Shown here: piece after piece, positions 53,721-62,699 of the stretch | Layout of the letters: the number at the start of each line of letters is the position of its first letter | Numbering within the stretch: the stretch's first letter is position 1 | NCBI RefSeq assembly: GCF_007858185.1 | Contig: NZ_VFES01000003.1 | Location: 248,001-312,000 of the forward strand | Source: Pseudomonas grimontii | GTDB taxonomy: Bacteria > Pseudomonadota > Gammaproteobacteria > Pseudomonadales > Pseudomonadaceae | Reading direction: 5' to 3' | DNA length: 64,000 nucleotides | Program-made: the position numbers and the translations under genes | Notes under the pieces: model-generated | What the model was told of the DNA's origin: nothing | Databases searched by the model: none | What the model saw: the letters and a program-made list of their open reading frames with translations, nothing else

Positions 53721-54134
53721 GTGAGCATTAATTTTGAAAAAGCGCTTGGCTCCGCCGAAAGAGCGTTAGTTTATCGCAGCCAAAGAGCCGAGGTACTTAG
53801 CAATAATATCGCTAACGCCGATACTCCTAACTTTAAGGCTAGAGATTTGGAGTTTTCTGCTGTGCTCGCCAGCCAGACAACACGAGGCTTGAATTCTCCA
53901 TTCTCTTTGAAAACAACAAACATAAAACATATTGCCATTAACGAATCAGCAAGTGATGGTCAACGTGATGCTTTGTTTTACAGCACGCCTTACCAACCTT
54001 CAATTGATCAAAATACTGTGGATGCACAGCTTGAAGTTGCAAAGTTTACTGAGAACGAAATTCATTTTGAAAGCGCTTTTAATAGATTGAACGGAGCATT
54101 TAAGGGGCTGCTTAAAGCTCTGCGAGGTGATTAG
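53721..54134 (+). CDS. flgB: Orphan flagellar basal-body rod protein FlgB
   Basis: 137 aa from a GTG start, a normal length for FlgB. It carries the rod-protein N-terminal motif SNNIANADTPNFKARDLEF and the C-terminal helix VAKFTENEIHFESAFNRLNGAFKGLLKAL. FlgB forms the proximal rod of the flagellum, normally in the flgBCDE operon. No other flagellar gene lies nearby; copper genes flank it on both sides and its composition is AT-rich. It seems intact, so it is either a recruited paralogue or a hitch-hiker from an unrelated genome. Confidence 0.88.
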   Translation: MSINFEKALGSAERALVYRSQRAEVLSNNIANADTPNFKARDLEFSAVLASQTTRGLNSPFSLKTTNIKHIAINESASDGQRDALFYSTPYQPSIDQNTVDAQLEVAKFTENEIHFESAFNRLNGAFKGLLKALRGD

Positions 54135-54164
54135 TAAAATTTACCCAACAATGAAATCAGCGCC

Positions 54165-54365
54165 TTAAGCGCTGATTTGCGATGGGAAACCGAGTGATTC
54201 GACAGCTTTACGAACTTGCTCTGGGTTTTCGCTACTTTCAACGCTTACCTTACCTGCCGCGCGATCCACGGAAACTTTAGCCTCGCTGTCCAACGATTGA
54301 ATCGCTTTAGTGATTTTGCTGACGCAGCTACCGCAACCAATGCCTGATACGTTTAAGACGAACAT
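54165..54365 (-). CDS. copZ: CopZ-like copper chaperone
   Basis: A 66-aa single HMA domain with the Cu(I) site GCGSC in FVLNVSGIGCGSCVSKITKAI. It carries Cu(I) in the cytosol to P1B-type ATPases or regulators. It is transcribed behind a MerR-type promoter (54410-54440), apart from the CopR-controlled genes. It lies 30 bp from the convergent flgB stop. Confidence 0.92.
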   Translation of the reverse strand: MFVLNVSGIGCGSCVSKITKAIQSLDSEAKVSVDRAAGKVSVESSENPEQVRKAVESLGFPSQISA

Positions 54366-54409
54366 GGTTATTCCTCTTGTGCTGAGCGGTCTCTTTTCAC
54401 CGCGATGAC

Positions 54410-54440
54410 AGCATCAACGTTGACACCGCGGTAAGGTCAA
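54410..54440 (-). promoter_or_regulatory. CueR/MerR-type promoter of copZ (19-bp spacer)
   Basis: On the minus strand TTGACC (54435-54440) and GATGCT (54410-54415) are separated by exactly 19 bp, the stretched spacing of MerR-family promoters. The spacer TTACCGCGGTGTCAACGTT has the partial dyad expected of CueR sites. No merR-type gene is in the window, so a chromosomal CueR would act in trans. Confidence 0.7.
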
Positions 54441-54476
54441 GAGTTATGTTTTGTGGGGTGCGAGCAACGGTTTCGC

Positions 54477-56835
54477 TCAAGCTATATGGGTATTCCTCAG
54501 TCTCAAAGCATTGAAAACTACAGACGCAGAACTGACGCTCATGGCTAACGCAGCGATCATTGGCGACAGAAGGTGCCCCGTCAGCGGATAGAGTAGGCCT
54601 GCGGCCAAGGGAATACCCATTGAGTTGTAAAGGAAGGCGAAACCCAAGTTTTGCCGCATGTTTTTTACTGTCGCAACCGAAAGTGCCCGTGCCCGTAGAA
54701 TCCCCATCAGGTCGCCTTTTACCAGCGTGAGCTGAGCGCTATTCATCGCGACATCAGTCCCTGTACCCATGGCAATGCCCACATCTGCACGCGCCAAGGC
54801 CGGTGCGTCGTTGATACCGTCGCCGGCCATGGCAACCTTTCGACCGTATCGCTGGAGGTCCGCCACCAGGCGCTCTTTGTCCTGAGGTTTAACTTCTCCA
54901 TGAACCTCTTCAATACCCATCTCCTTGGCGACAGCACGTGCGGTGGTGAGCCCGTCTCCGGTGGCCATGATGATTTTTACGTTATCAGCTTTAAGCTTGG
55001 TGACTGCTTCTTTGGAGGTCGGTTTTATCGGATCTGAGACCGCCAGTAATCCTGCCAGAACCCCGTCAACTGCTAGATAGATGATGCTGATGCCTTCAAG
55101 GCGCAACAACTCTGCACGGTACTGTAAGACCTTAGTGCTTACACCGGCAGCGTCCATCAGTGCTGTGTTGCCCAGCTGTACCTTCTTGCCATCAACAAGG
55201 CCACTGACTCCAATCCCAGACCCGGACTCAAACGATTCAGGCTTGGTGAGCGCGATATTTTCAGTTCGGGCGTGATCGACGATGGCGTGCGCCAAAGGAT
55301 GTTCGCTGCCTTGATCAAGGCTAGCGGCCAGTTGAAGAACATCGTGTGGGTTGAAATCTGGTGTGGCCTCCACACTGTGAAATACCGGCCGTCCCTCTGT
55401 CAGGGTCCCCGTTTTATCGACAATCAGCGTGTCGATCTTGCAAAGGTTTTCAATAGCACTGGCGTCCCTGAACAGCACACCCATACTGGCCGCTTTACCC
55501 GTCGAAACCATGATCGACATGGGCGTTGCGAGACCAAGTGCACAGGGGCAAGCGATGATAAGTACGGCGACAGCGTTGATCAGGCCGAAGACCCAGCTGG
55601 GTTCCGGGCCGAATAGTCCCCAGCCTAAGAATGTCAGCAACGCAATCGCGATAACCCCCCATCACAAAGTAGCCGGCGATCGAGTCGGCCATTCTTTGCA
55701 TTGGCGCTTTGGAGCGTTGGGCTAGAGCAACCATTTGCACTATCTGCGATAGCATGGTGTCGGCGCCGACCTTTTGCGCCTCCATCACCAAGCTCCCGTG
55801 AGTATTAAGCGTGGCGCCGATCAAACTATCCCCTGGTCTTTTCATTACCGGCACAGGTTCACCAGTGAGCATGGACTCATCCACCGCACTTTCTCCCTCG
55901 AGCACAGAGCCATCAACTGGCACCTTTTCACCAGGTCTGACCCGCAAATGGTCGCCCAAGTGAACATGGGTAAGAGGAATGTCTTCCTCCTGACCATCGG
56001 CGTTGATCTTGCGTGCAGTTTTGGGAGATAGGCCTAGAAGGGACTTAATGGCGGCGGAGGTTTGTGACCGTGCTTTTAGCTCAAGAATCTGCCCAAGCAA
56101 GGTGAGCGAGATGATGACTGCAGCGGCTTCGAAGTAAACGCCGATGCGTCCATCTTGCATGAAGGTGGTGGGAAAACTTTGGGGAAAGAGGGTTGCTGCG
56201 ACGCTGTAAAGATAAGCTGCGGAAGTACCCAAACCTATCAGAGTCCACATATTTGGACTGCGATTTCTAACAGATGCTATGCCCCTTACAAAAAAGGGCC
56301 ACCCTGCCCATAAGGTGACCGGTGTCGCAAGAGCAAACTCGATCCAGTTTTGAACCGAGCCATGGAAGAGTTGTAATGAATGGCCCGCCATGGCTAGAAC
56401 GGTCACTATCACGGTTAAAGGCAGAGACCACCAAAAGCGGCGCGCGAAATCACGGAGCTCGGTTTTGTCATCGTCATCTAGCGCCGGAATGACAGGTTCT
56501 AATGTCATGCCACATTTTGGGCAATTGCCGGGCCCTGGCTGTTTTATTTCCGGGTGCATCGGGCAGGTAAATTCAGTGGCTACTTGGAGCGCGGGCTCTG
56601 TAGCCGCGATGCTGGGTTCAGTGCTGGGATGAATACCGCTGTAGTGCTCTGGAGCTGCCCGAAATTTCTCTTGGCATTTCTGGCTGCAAAACTGATAAAT
56701 CTGTCCCTGATAAGACTCGCCAAATTTACTTGGAGGCGTAATCGTCATGCCGCACACCGGGTCACGTAGATCAGCGTCAGGGGGCGAGGCTGCGTGGGTA
56801 GGACCGTGATCGTGGTGGCTCGGTTTATTGGGCAT
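54477..56835 (-). pseudogene. P1B-1 copper ATPase with YHS and HMBD domains, frameshifted in a G-run
   Basis: Two overlapping frames make one ATPase of about 785 aa. The first (from 56835) has a YHS domain ([15 protein letters not shown], residues about 23-65), a heavy-metal-binding domain ([20 protein letters not shown], 91-110), [10 protein letters not shown] and ends after YFVM. The second (from about 55660) continues [21 protein letters not shown] with CPC ([12 protein letters not shown]), [10 protein letters not shown] and [20 protein letters not shown]. The minus-strand run of six Gs at 55655-55660 has one G too many; five would restore the frame. SilP/CopF-type pumps export Cu(I) or Ag(I). 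Confidence 0.88.
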
Positions 56836-56837
56836 AG

Positions 56838-57083
56838 CTATTTCTCTTCCTTGTTGGCTTGCGCCTGATTGCCATGGTCATGTGCGCCATGTCCATGCCC
56901 AAAAAAATGCATCAATGGACAGATCAACAGAATGAGATAGGGCAAGTATGGATAGACGTGGCTGAAATGCTCCCGCACCACGTAGAAGGCGCCGATCACA
57001 ATGAACATAATCAGCACAACGCCTGTTTTGCGCGTCCAAAATGGGGTGGTGATGCTTCCAGCCGGATGCTGATGGTTATTCAT
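56838..57083 (-). CDS. DUF2933 small membrane protein
   Basis: 81 aa with two hydrophobic helices ([15 protein letters not shown] and [15 protein letters not shown]) and a His-rich C-terminus [12 protein letters not shown]2933 proteins accompany copper ATPases and cupredoxins in resistance islands; they probably bind metal at the membrane. The stop lies 2 bp before the ATPase start, so the two are coupled. Confidence 0.85.
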   Translation of the reverse strand: MNNHQHPAGSITTPFWTRKTGVVLIMFIVIGAFYVVREHFSHVYPYLPYLILLICPLMHFFGHGHGAHDHGNQAQANKEEK

Positions 57084-57178
57084 GATCTAGACCCCAGCGT
57101 GTGAGCGAATTGCTCTGATGTCTGCCTCAGAGCGTAGCCAACTCTTGAGGAGACGCGGGTTTAGCGGTCAGTTCAGGC

Positions 57179-57715
57179 TCACTTCAGGTCAAATTGACCG
57201 ACCATCCCAGACTGGTAATGACCTGGCACGTTGCAGGCAAATTGAAGTCCAGTTGTATTGTTGAAGGTCCAGATCAATTCCTTTGTTGCTCCTGGCTCGA
57301 TCAGCATGCTGTTCGGGTCGTTGTGTTCCATTCCAACCATCTTCATCCCTCCCATGCTGTGACCCATGCTGCCCGTCATTTTCCCTGACCCGGTGGGTGT
57401 AAGCGTTCCATTCTGGAACATGCTCGCCATTTCTTTTTGGTGCGCCGCATGAGCGGCGGCTTGGCCGATATTGAATTCGTGCAGCAGTGCGCCCTTATTA
57501 CGAAGGACAAAACGAATAGTCTCACCAGGCTTCACATCGATGTTTTTAGGCATGAAGAAAATATCACCCATCTCCACATCTACCGTACGGGTCACCGCAG
57601 AAGCGACGCCAGGCTGGCCGATGTCCTCTTTGCCATGACCTACGTCTGCCATGGCCGTCGCACCGAAGAATAAGGTGATCGCCGCAATAACTGGGGTAAC
57701 GAGCTTAGCTTTCAT
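57179..57715 (-). CDS. copI: CopI-like periplasmic cupredoxin
   Basis: 178 aa with a signal peptide ending AMA. Type 1 copper ligands are the His in LLHEFNIG and the Cys-His-Met set in ACNVPGHYQSGM. A Met/His-rich insert (GKMTGSMGHSMGGMKMVGMEH) between them is typical of CopI-type cupredoxins, which protect against periplasmic Cu(I). First gene of the cupredoxin-DUF2933-ATPase unit behind the cop box at 57788. Confidence 0.88.
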   Translation of the reverse strand: MKAKLVTPVIAAITLFFGATAMADVGHGKEDIGQPGVASAVTRTVDVEMGDIFFMPKNIDVKPGETIRFVLRNKGALLHEFNIGQAAAHAAHQKEMASMFQNGTLTPTGSGKMTGSMGHSMGGMKMVGMEHNDPNSMLIEPGATKELIWTFNNTTGLQFACNVPGHYQSGMVGQFDLK

Positions 57716-57787
57716 GATGACCTCAAGAGCAAATGGAAAACACTAGCTATGCTAAACGGATAGAGCTGCCAGCTAACTGACGTGAAC

Positions 57788-57803
57788 ACTACATTTCTGT
57801 CAG
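57788..57803 (-). promoter_or_regulatory. Cop box upstream of the cupredoxin gene
   Basis: Plus-strand ACTACATTTCTGTCAG, one change from the copA box, 73 bp before the cupredoxin ATG. Confidence 0.78.
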
Positions 57804-57878
57804 TTTCCAAGAGTAGTACGGCGCGCATATGACGCCGTACCAACCGAGCGGATCAAACAGCCCATCGGAGGTACCCGG

Positions 57879-58232
57879 TTACTGATGGTTCTCAGAAAGC
57901 ATCAGTTTGTGTTCGCGCTGCATTTGGTTCAAAACGTCATCAACCATAGCGTCGTGCTTTTCCATCCAGGAAAGATGTTCCTGAGGCGACATTGATGCTT
58001 TTGGGTGATCCTGATGGAGTTGGTTCATGATTTCGCCCAGCAGTTTCATATGCTCGGCCATGTGTACATGGCGCTCTCCCTCTGGGGCTTTTTCAGCTTG
58101 CACCAAGGTCGCTTCTGCTTTGTCGCGTAGGCTTTCCATACGCTCCGCAATCCGATCTGCGCCACCTTCAGCCAAAGCAGACGCTGAGATGAGTATCGAA
58201 CCCACAAAGAAAAGGATTTTTAGATGATTCAT
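57879..58232 (-). CDS. PtrA-like periplasmic copper-stress protein
   Basis: 117 aa from the ATG at 58232, which has GGAG upstream and begins the signal peptide; the frame is open 42 codons further but outside any signal. The mature start AEGGADRIAERMESLRDKAEAT matches the PtrA-like proteins at 53122 and 38380. The rest is helical with several His and Met (HVHMAEHMKLLGEIMNQLHQDH, SWMEKHDAM). Divergent from copR with a cop box between, so copper-induced (inference). Confidence 0.78.
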   Translation of the reverse strand: MNHLKILFFVGSILISASALAEGGADRIAERMESLRDKAEATLVQAEKAPEGERHVHMAEHMKLLGEIMNQLHQDHPKASMSPQEHLSWMEKHDAMVDDVLNQMQREHKLMLSENHQ

Positions 58233-58359
58233 GAGGAAGCTCCTTTTTGATCTGTTTTCCGGCTCCCCCAAGGTTTCATGCGGAGGCGTCGGTCGAGTAC
58301 TAGGGAGTACCCATGCTCGAACCCTAGACAGCACTCGCTGACATCTACCTGAAGCCAAT

Positions 58360-58375
58360 ATTACTTTTCTGTCAG
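58360..58375. promoter_or_regulatory. Cop box between divergent ptrA-like gene and copR
   Basis: ATTACTTTTCTGTCAG, one base different from the copA box. Its place 64 bp before copR and 128 bp before the divergent gene fits autoregulation of copRS and control of the ptrA-like gene. Confidence 0.75.
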
Positions 58376-58438
58376 TTGCTGGTTGGCAGAAGCATTTCCT
58401 TGCAGACTCATCATCACAATCATTCGAGAGCCACCCCC

Positions 58439-59134
58439 ATGAGACTTCTGGTTGCGGAAGACGAACCCAAAATAGGCATTTATTTGCAGCAAGGTCTTGC
58501 TGAGGCAGGGTTCAATGTTGATCGCTTTACCAATGGTAAGGAGGCGCTTCAACACGCGTTGAGCGAGGCTTATGACCTGCTGATTCTCGATGTGATGATG
58601 CCTGGGCTGGACGGATGGGAAGTACTTCAGAAGGTGCGGGCATCCGGAAAAAATGTCCCCGTGCTTTTTCTCACGGCGCGAGACCGCGTCGAGGATCGCG
58701 TCAAAGGACTTGAGCTGGGGGCAGACGATTACCTCATAAAACCCTTCGCTTTTTCTGAATTGCTTGCCCGCGTCAGAACGCTGCTGCGAAGAGGGAGTAC
58801 AGCCCCCTCCCAAACTCATATGAAATTGGCTGATCTTGAGGTTGACCTGCTCAAGCGCAGGGTTGTCCGTGGAGGCAAACGTATATATCTCACGACCAAA
58901 GAGTTTGCGTTACTCGAATTGCTGCTCCGTCGTCGAGGTGAGGTGCTGCCTAAGTCGCTTATCGCTTCCCAGGTGTGGGACATGAACTTCGACAGCGATA
59001 CGAACGTCATCGAGGTCGCCGTAAGGCGGCTCAGAGCAAAGATTGATGATGATTTTGAGGTCAAGCTTATCCACACCTCCCGAGGCATGGGCTACATGCT
59101 AGATGCGCCGGATTCTGGGACGGGGCTGGAATGA
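58439..59134 (+). CDS. copR: CopR response regulator (OmpR family)
   Basis: 231 aa from the ATG at 58439; in-frame codons upstream precede the conserved [13 protein letters not shown] start. The receiver domain has acidic pocket ED and phospho-acceptor Asp51 in [14 protein letters not shown], switch Thr in FLTARD and Lys in LIKPFAF. A winged-helix DNA-binding domain follows ([23 protein letters not shown]...[17 protein letters not shown]). It activates cop promoters through the 16-bp boxes listed here. ATGA overlap with copS. Confidence 0.95.
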   Translation: MRLLVAEDEPKIGIYLQQGLAEAGFNVDRFTNGKEALQHALSEAYDLLILDVMMPGLDGWEVLQKVRASGKNVPVLFLTARDRVEDRVKGLELGADDYLIKPFAFSELLARVRTLLRRGSTAPSQTHMKLADLEVDLLKRRVVRGGKRIYLTTKEFALLELLLRRRGEVLPKSLIASQVWDMNFDSDTNVIEVAVRRLRAKIDDDFEVKLIHTSRGMGYMLDAPDSGTGLE

Positions 59135-60519
59135 AGCGAATGTCTCTGACTACCCGCATGAGCCTGATGTTCATGCTAGCTGTAACGGCGGTGCTCACCG
59201 TCGCTGGACTCAGTTTTAACAGCCTTAGCCGGCATCATTTCAAAATGCTAGATCAGCAGGCGCTAAACGAGAAGCTACACTCGACCCAAAGAATTTTGAC
59301 GGGATTGAGTAGCATTGACCAGTTCAGTGATGTTAAGCCTGAGTTGGAGGCGCTGCTGGGTGCTCACCGAGATTTGATAGCCCTGATCTTCGATGGTCAC
59401 GGCAAGACCCTTTTTGCTGATCCAGGTCCAATCGATATTCCTGAAGACTTTCGCACGACCTCAAACAACAACGTTTGGGAGTGGCGTGATGATGAGCAAA
59501 CGTTCCGGGGAATAACGGCGCAGGCGATTGTGACTGGACAAGAAAAACCGCTGACCGTTATGTTGATCTTTGACGTTACGCAACATATGGCGTTCTTTGA
59601 GACGCTTGAACGCTGGTTTTTGATAGGGTTGTTTATAAGCGCGCTGGTCAGTGCGGCGCTGGGCTGGATGGTCGCGAGCAGTGGACTAAGACCTATTCGC
59701 CAGGTTACTCAAGTCGCTGCGTCAATGTCTGCTAAATCGCTCAAAGAACGGATTCCTTTAGCGGCCGTGCCTAAAGAGCTTCAGCAGATGGTGCTTTCTT
59801 TCAATGCAATGTTATCTAGACTTGACGATGCATTTGTTCGCTTATCAAACTTCTCTGCGGACATTGCTCACGAACTACGAACACCAGTCAGCAATTTGAT
59901 GACACACACCGAAGTGGTGCTTTCTCGAAAAAGGAATATTGAAGATTACGAAGACAACTTGTATTCGAATCTTGATGACCTGAAGCGTATGGGGCGGATG
60001 ATCGATGACATGCTTTTTCTAGCGAAATCAGATAATGGTCTGATTACTCATGAAAACAAACCGATAGACTTGGTAGCGCTAGTAGAAAAATTACTCGAGT
60101 ACTACCGCTTGTTGGCTGATGAGCAAGGCATCGACCTTAAGGTGACAGGGAGGGGCAGCGTCCGAGGTGACGTTCTTATGCTCGACAGGGCTATCTCTAA
60201 TCTGCTCTCGAATGCCCTCCGGTACACCCCCGCAGGGAAATGTATCAGCGTCGATATAAGGCAGGAAGGGACGTCAATCTCTGTCTCCGTGGAAAACCCT
60301 GGAGAACCTATCGCTCCTGAGCACCTTGAAAAACTGTTTGATCGATTTTATCGAGTGGACCCCGCTCGTAGAGAAGGAAACCCAAGTAATGCGGGGCTAG
60401 GCTTATCAATCACTCGATCCATTATCGAGTCGCATGGCGGCAAGATATGGTGCACGTCGTCAGATGGAAAAACAGCCTTTCATATACAGCTCCCATGTGC
60501 GAGTGCAGAAAATGCCTAA
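59131..60519 (+). CDS. copS: CopS copper-sensing histidine kinase
   Basis: 462 aa: TM1 (about 9-30), a periplasmic sensor loop of about 130 residues, TM2 (about 165-190), HAMP, H-box with His247 ([14 protein letters not shown]), N-box ([14 protein letters not shown]) and G-box ([16 protein letters not shown]). It is of the CopS/CusS/PcoS type that senses periplasmic Cu(I) or Ag(I) and phosphorylates CopR. The 339-bp spacer after it holds the copC cop box. Confidence 0.94.
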   Translation: MKRMSLTTRMSLMFMLAVTAVLTVAGLSFNSLSRHHFKMLDQQALNEKLHSTQRILTGLSSIDQFSDVKPELEALLGAHRDLIALIFDGHGKTLFADPGPIDIPEDFRTTSNNNVWEWRDDEQTFRGITAQAIVTGQEKPLTVMLIFDVTQHMAFFETLERWFLIGLFISALVSAALGWMVASSGLRPIRQVTQVAASMSAKSLKERIPLAAVPKELQQMVLSFNAMLSRLDDAFVRLSNFSADIAHELRTPVSNLMTHTEVVLSRKRNIEDYEDNLYSNLDDLKRMGRMIDDMLFLAKSDNGLITHENKPIDLVALVEKLLEYYRLLADEQGIDLKVTGRGSVRGDVLMLDRAISNLLSNALRYTPAGKCISVDIRQEGTSISVSVENPGEPIAPEHLEKLFDRFYRVDPARREGNPSNAGLGLSITRSIIESHGGKIWCTSSDGKTAFHIQLPCASAENA

Positions 60520-60648
60520 TCAACGACACCATATACACCCGAGCAGCTATGTGGTCTTGCGAACGGTTTTCACGGTGTGAACGTCGCAAAACGGAAGCCC
60601 GTTTTAACCATTTTTTCAAGAAATTCAGCGTCCCAAAGCAGGTCCAAG

Positions 60649-60664
60649 CTGACTGAAATGTAAT
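60649..60664 (+). promoter_or_regulatory. Cop box upstream of copC
   Basis: CTGACTGAAATGTAAT in the sense orientation, one base different from the copA box, 195 bp before the copC ATG. Confidence 0.75.
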
Positions 60665-60858
60665 CGAATAGTTTGCGTTCGTGTGGCATCGTGTACTTGC
60701 GCTGTGACGTTGGAATTCTTGTGATTATTCCTGTCCAGCCCGCCCTAGAACACGGAATTTGCTAGGTAGCTCGCCAGTGTTTTTAATAAGCGTAAAAGTA
60801 ATAACTAGATACTCATCAAAAACCTAGAATCAACAGCTTTTGCTGTGAGGAGTCTTGC

Positions 60859-61242
60859 ATGTCATTCCTTAAAACCACCACCGTAGCTGTAGCACTGACA
60901 GCGGGTTTGCTTTTGAGTGCAGTTGCTCAAGCACATCCAAAGCTGCTTTCTTCTACTCCAGCAGAAGGGTCGGATGTTGCTGCTCCTGCGAAAATTGAAC
61001 TGCAATTTTCTGAGAATCTAACGACTCAGTTTTCCGGTGCTAAGCTGATCATGACCGATATGCCTGGCATGCCTAACTCCCCAATGGGCGTTAAAGCAGC
61101 CGTTGCAGGCGGTGGAGATCCTAAGACGATGGTTATTACGCCTGCATCGCCATTGACCACAGGTACTTATAAAGTTGAGTGGCGTGCCGTCTCGTCTGAC
61201 ACTCATCCAATCACCGGCAATTTTTCTTTCAAAGTGAAATGA
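60859..61242 (+). CDS. copC: CopC periplasmic copper-binding protein
   Basis: 127 aa with a signal peptide ending AQA and the mature start HPKLLSSTPAEGS, where the N-terminal His is a Cu(II) ligand. The Met-rich loop MTDMPGMPNSPMG binds Cu(I), and SSDTHPITGNFSFKVK gives the last His ligand. It carries copper in the periplasm and cooperates with CopD, which starts 3 bp after its stop. GAGGAG precedes the ATG. Confidence 0.94.
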   Translation: MSFLKTTTVAVALTAGLLLSAVAQAHPKLLSSTPAEGSDVAAPAKIELQFSENLTTQFSGAKLIMTDMPGMPNSPMGVKAAVAGGGDPKTMVITPASPLTTGTYKVEWRAVSSDTHPITGNFSFKVK

Positions 61243-61245
61243 TTC

Positions 61246-62184
61246 ATGAGCGACTCAATAAATATAGCTGTTCGCTTTGCTCTATATTTTGATCTGATGC
61301 TGTTATTTGGACTGGCAATATTTGGTCTTTATAGCCTGAGGGGAAAAGAGAGAGTATCGGGAGCGGTTTTAAATTTTGAGTCGCTTCTTTACAGTACATC
61401 TGTTTTAGGTGTAGCTCTGTCTCTAGCAGCCATGTTGTTGCTTGCGAAAGCTATGAGTGGTGTGTCGGGCTTCATGGAGCTACATCACCATATTTTTCAA
61501 ATGGTTCTCATGGGGACTGACGTCGGTTTGACCTGGATGGTCCGGATAGTGGCGTTGCTGACGGCTGTTCTCGGCGTTGCTCTGAGCAAGCGCTTTCCGA
61601 CACTCAGTCTTTGGATTGTCACTGTATGTGGCGCCATTGCGCTAGCGACGCTGGCATGGACAGGGCATGGTGCGATGGACGAAGGGAGCCGTCGTTACTG
61701 GCATTTTACTAGCGACATCTTCCATCTCTTGGCCGCAGGCGGTTGGTTGGGTGCGTTGGCAGCATTTGCACTGCTGCTGCGTTTAAAATCGCTGAAAGGT
61801 GATCAGGAAGTACGAGTTCTTGCTCGGGTACTGACAGGGTTTGAATCGGCCGGCGCGGTGATTGTAGTGATCATCAGTATAACGGGCGTGGTGAATTATC
61901 TATTTATCGTAGGACCGAGCCTCGATGAGGTGATGCTCAGCACTTATGGCCAGTTGCTATTTTTGAAAATCCTGCTATTTGCAGGGATGATCGTATTAGC
62001 CACGCTTAACCGTTTTCATCTAAGCCCCTTATTGGAGCGATCAGTTCGCAATGGCGAATACGCTGTCGCGGTGAATGCCTTGCGCCGTAGCATGAAACTT
62101 GAGTTTTCAATGGCGGTCATCATTATCTGTCTTGTCGCATGGTTAGGTACTTTAAGCCCTGTCATGGAAATGAGCGCAGCATAG
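61246..62184 (+). CDS. copD: CopD inner-membrane copper-resistance protein
   Basis: 312 aa with about eight helices and the CopD signatures [50 protein letters not shown] and [12 protein letters not shown]. CopD works with CopC and is thought to take copper across the inner membrane. Coupled to copC. No terminator was recognised in the 74-bp spacer that follows. Confidence 0.92.
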   Translation: MSDSINIAVRFALYFDLMLLFGLAIFGLYSLRGKERVSGAVLNFESLLYSTSVLGVALSLAAMLLLAKAMSGVSGFMELHHHIFQMVLMGTDVGLTWMVRIVALLTAVLGVALSKRFPTLSLWIVTVCGAIALATLAWTGHGAMDEGSRRYWHFTSDIFHLLAAGGWLGALAAFALLLRLKSLKGDQEVRVLARVLTGFESAGAVIVVIISITGVVNYLFIVGPSLDEVMLSTYGQLLFLKILLFAGMIVLATLNRFHLSPLLERSVRNGEYAVAVNALRRSMKLEFSMAVIIICLVAWLGTLSPVMEMSAA

Positions 62185-62258
62185 ACGTTGGTAACAGCCA
62201 ATACAGGAGTCTTAAGGGTGAATTGTAAGGGCCATTTGCACCGTCTACACTTTAGCCC

Positions 62259-62600
62259 ATGAAACGCTATGTGCGGTGTTGCCTGATTTTCCTAATTAGC
62301 TTGGCGCTTCCCCTTAGCGGGATGGCGGGTGTTCAGGCATCGACTGAACCATGCCCGATGAAAACCATGGGTATAGCGATGATGGATGGTATGGGTCAAG
62401 ACTGCTGCCACGACATGAAAAGTACCGCTGAGCATGGCAAACCTTGTAAGTCGGGCCAGGAATGCAAAACGGGCGGCATGCTGCAAGTCTCGATCATCAA
62501 GCCTCCTATTACCTTGTCCAGTCCAATCGTTCTGCCCTTCTCCAGCCATTTCCCACTCGTACAAACCCCTTCTGGGTTATGGCGACCTCCCCGTACTTGA
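62259..62600 (+). CDS. Unknown Cys/Met-rich secreted protein before the RND efflux genes
   Basis: 113 aa with a signal peptide (CCLIFLISLALPLSGMAGVQA), then a Cys/Met/His-rich part (PCPMKTMGIAMMDGMGQDCCHDM, CKSGQEC) and a hydrophobic Pro-rich tail. Proteins of this look are often found directly upstream of cus/czc-type RND operons in copper islands; function unknown, possibly periplasmic metal binding. It precedes the tolC-like gene by 99 bp. Confidence 0.65.
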   Translation: MKRYVRCCLIFLISLALPLSGMAGVQASTEPCPMKTMGIAMMDGMGQDCCHDMKSTAEHGKPCKSGQECKTGGMLQVSIIKPPITLSSPIVLPFSSHFPLVQTPSGLWRPPRT

Positions 62601-62699
62601 TTCCTGTACCACACTGAGCCTCATTCCGCGTTAGCGGGATGGCATATCTGCGCGCATGTCTTATGAAGCGCGCGGTGGATCATCACAGGAATCGTGAAC

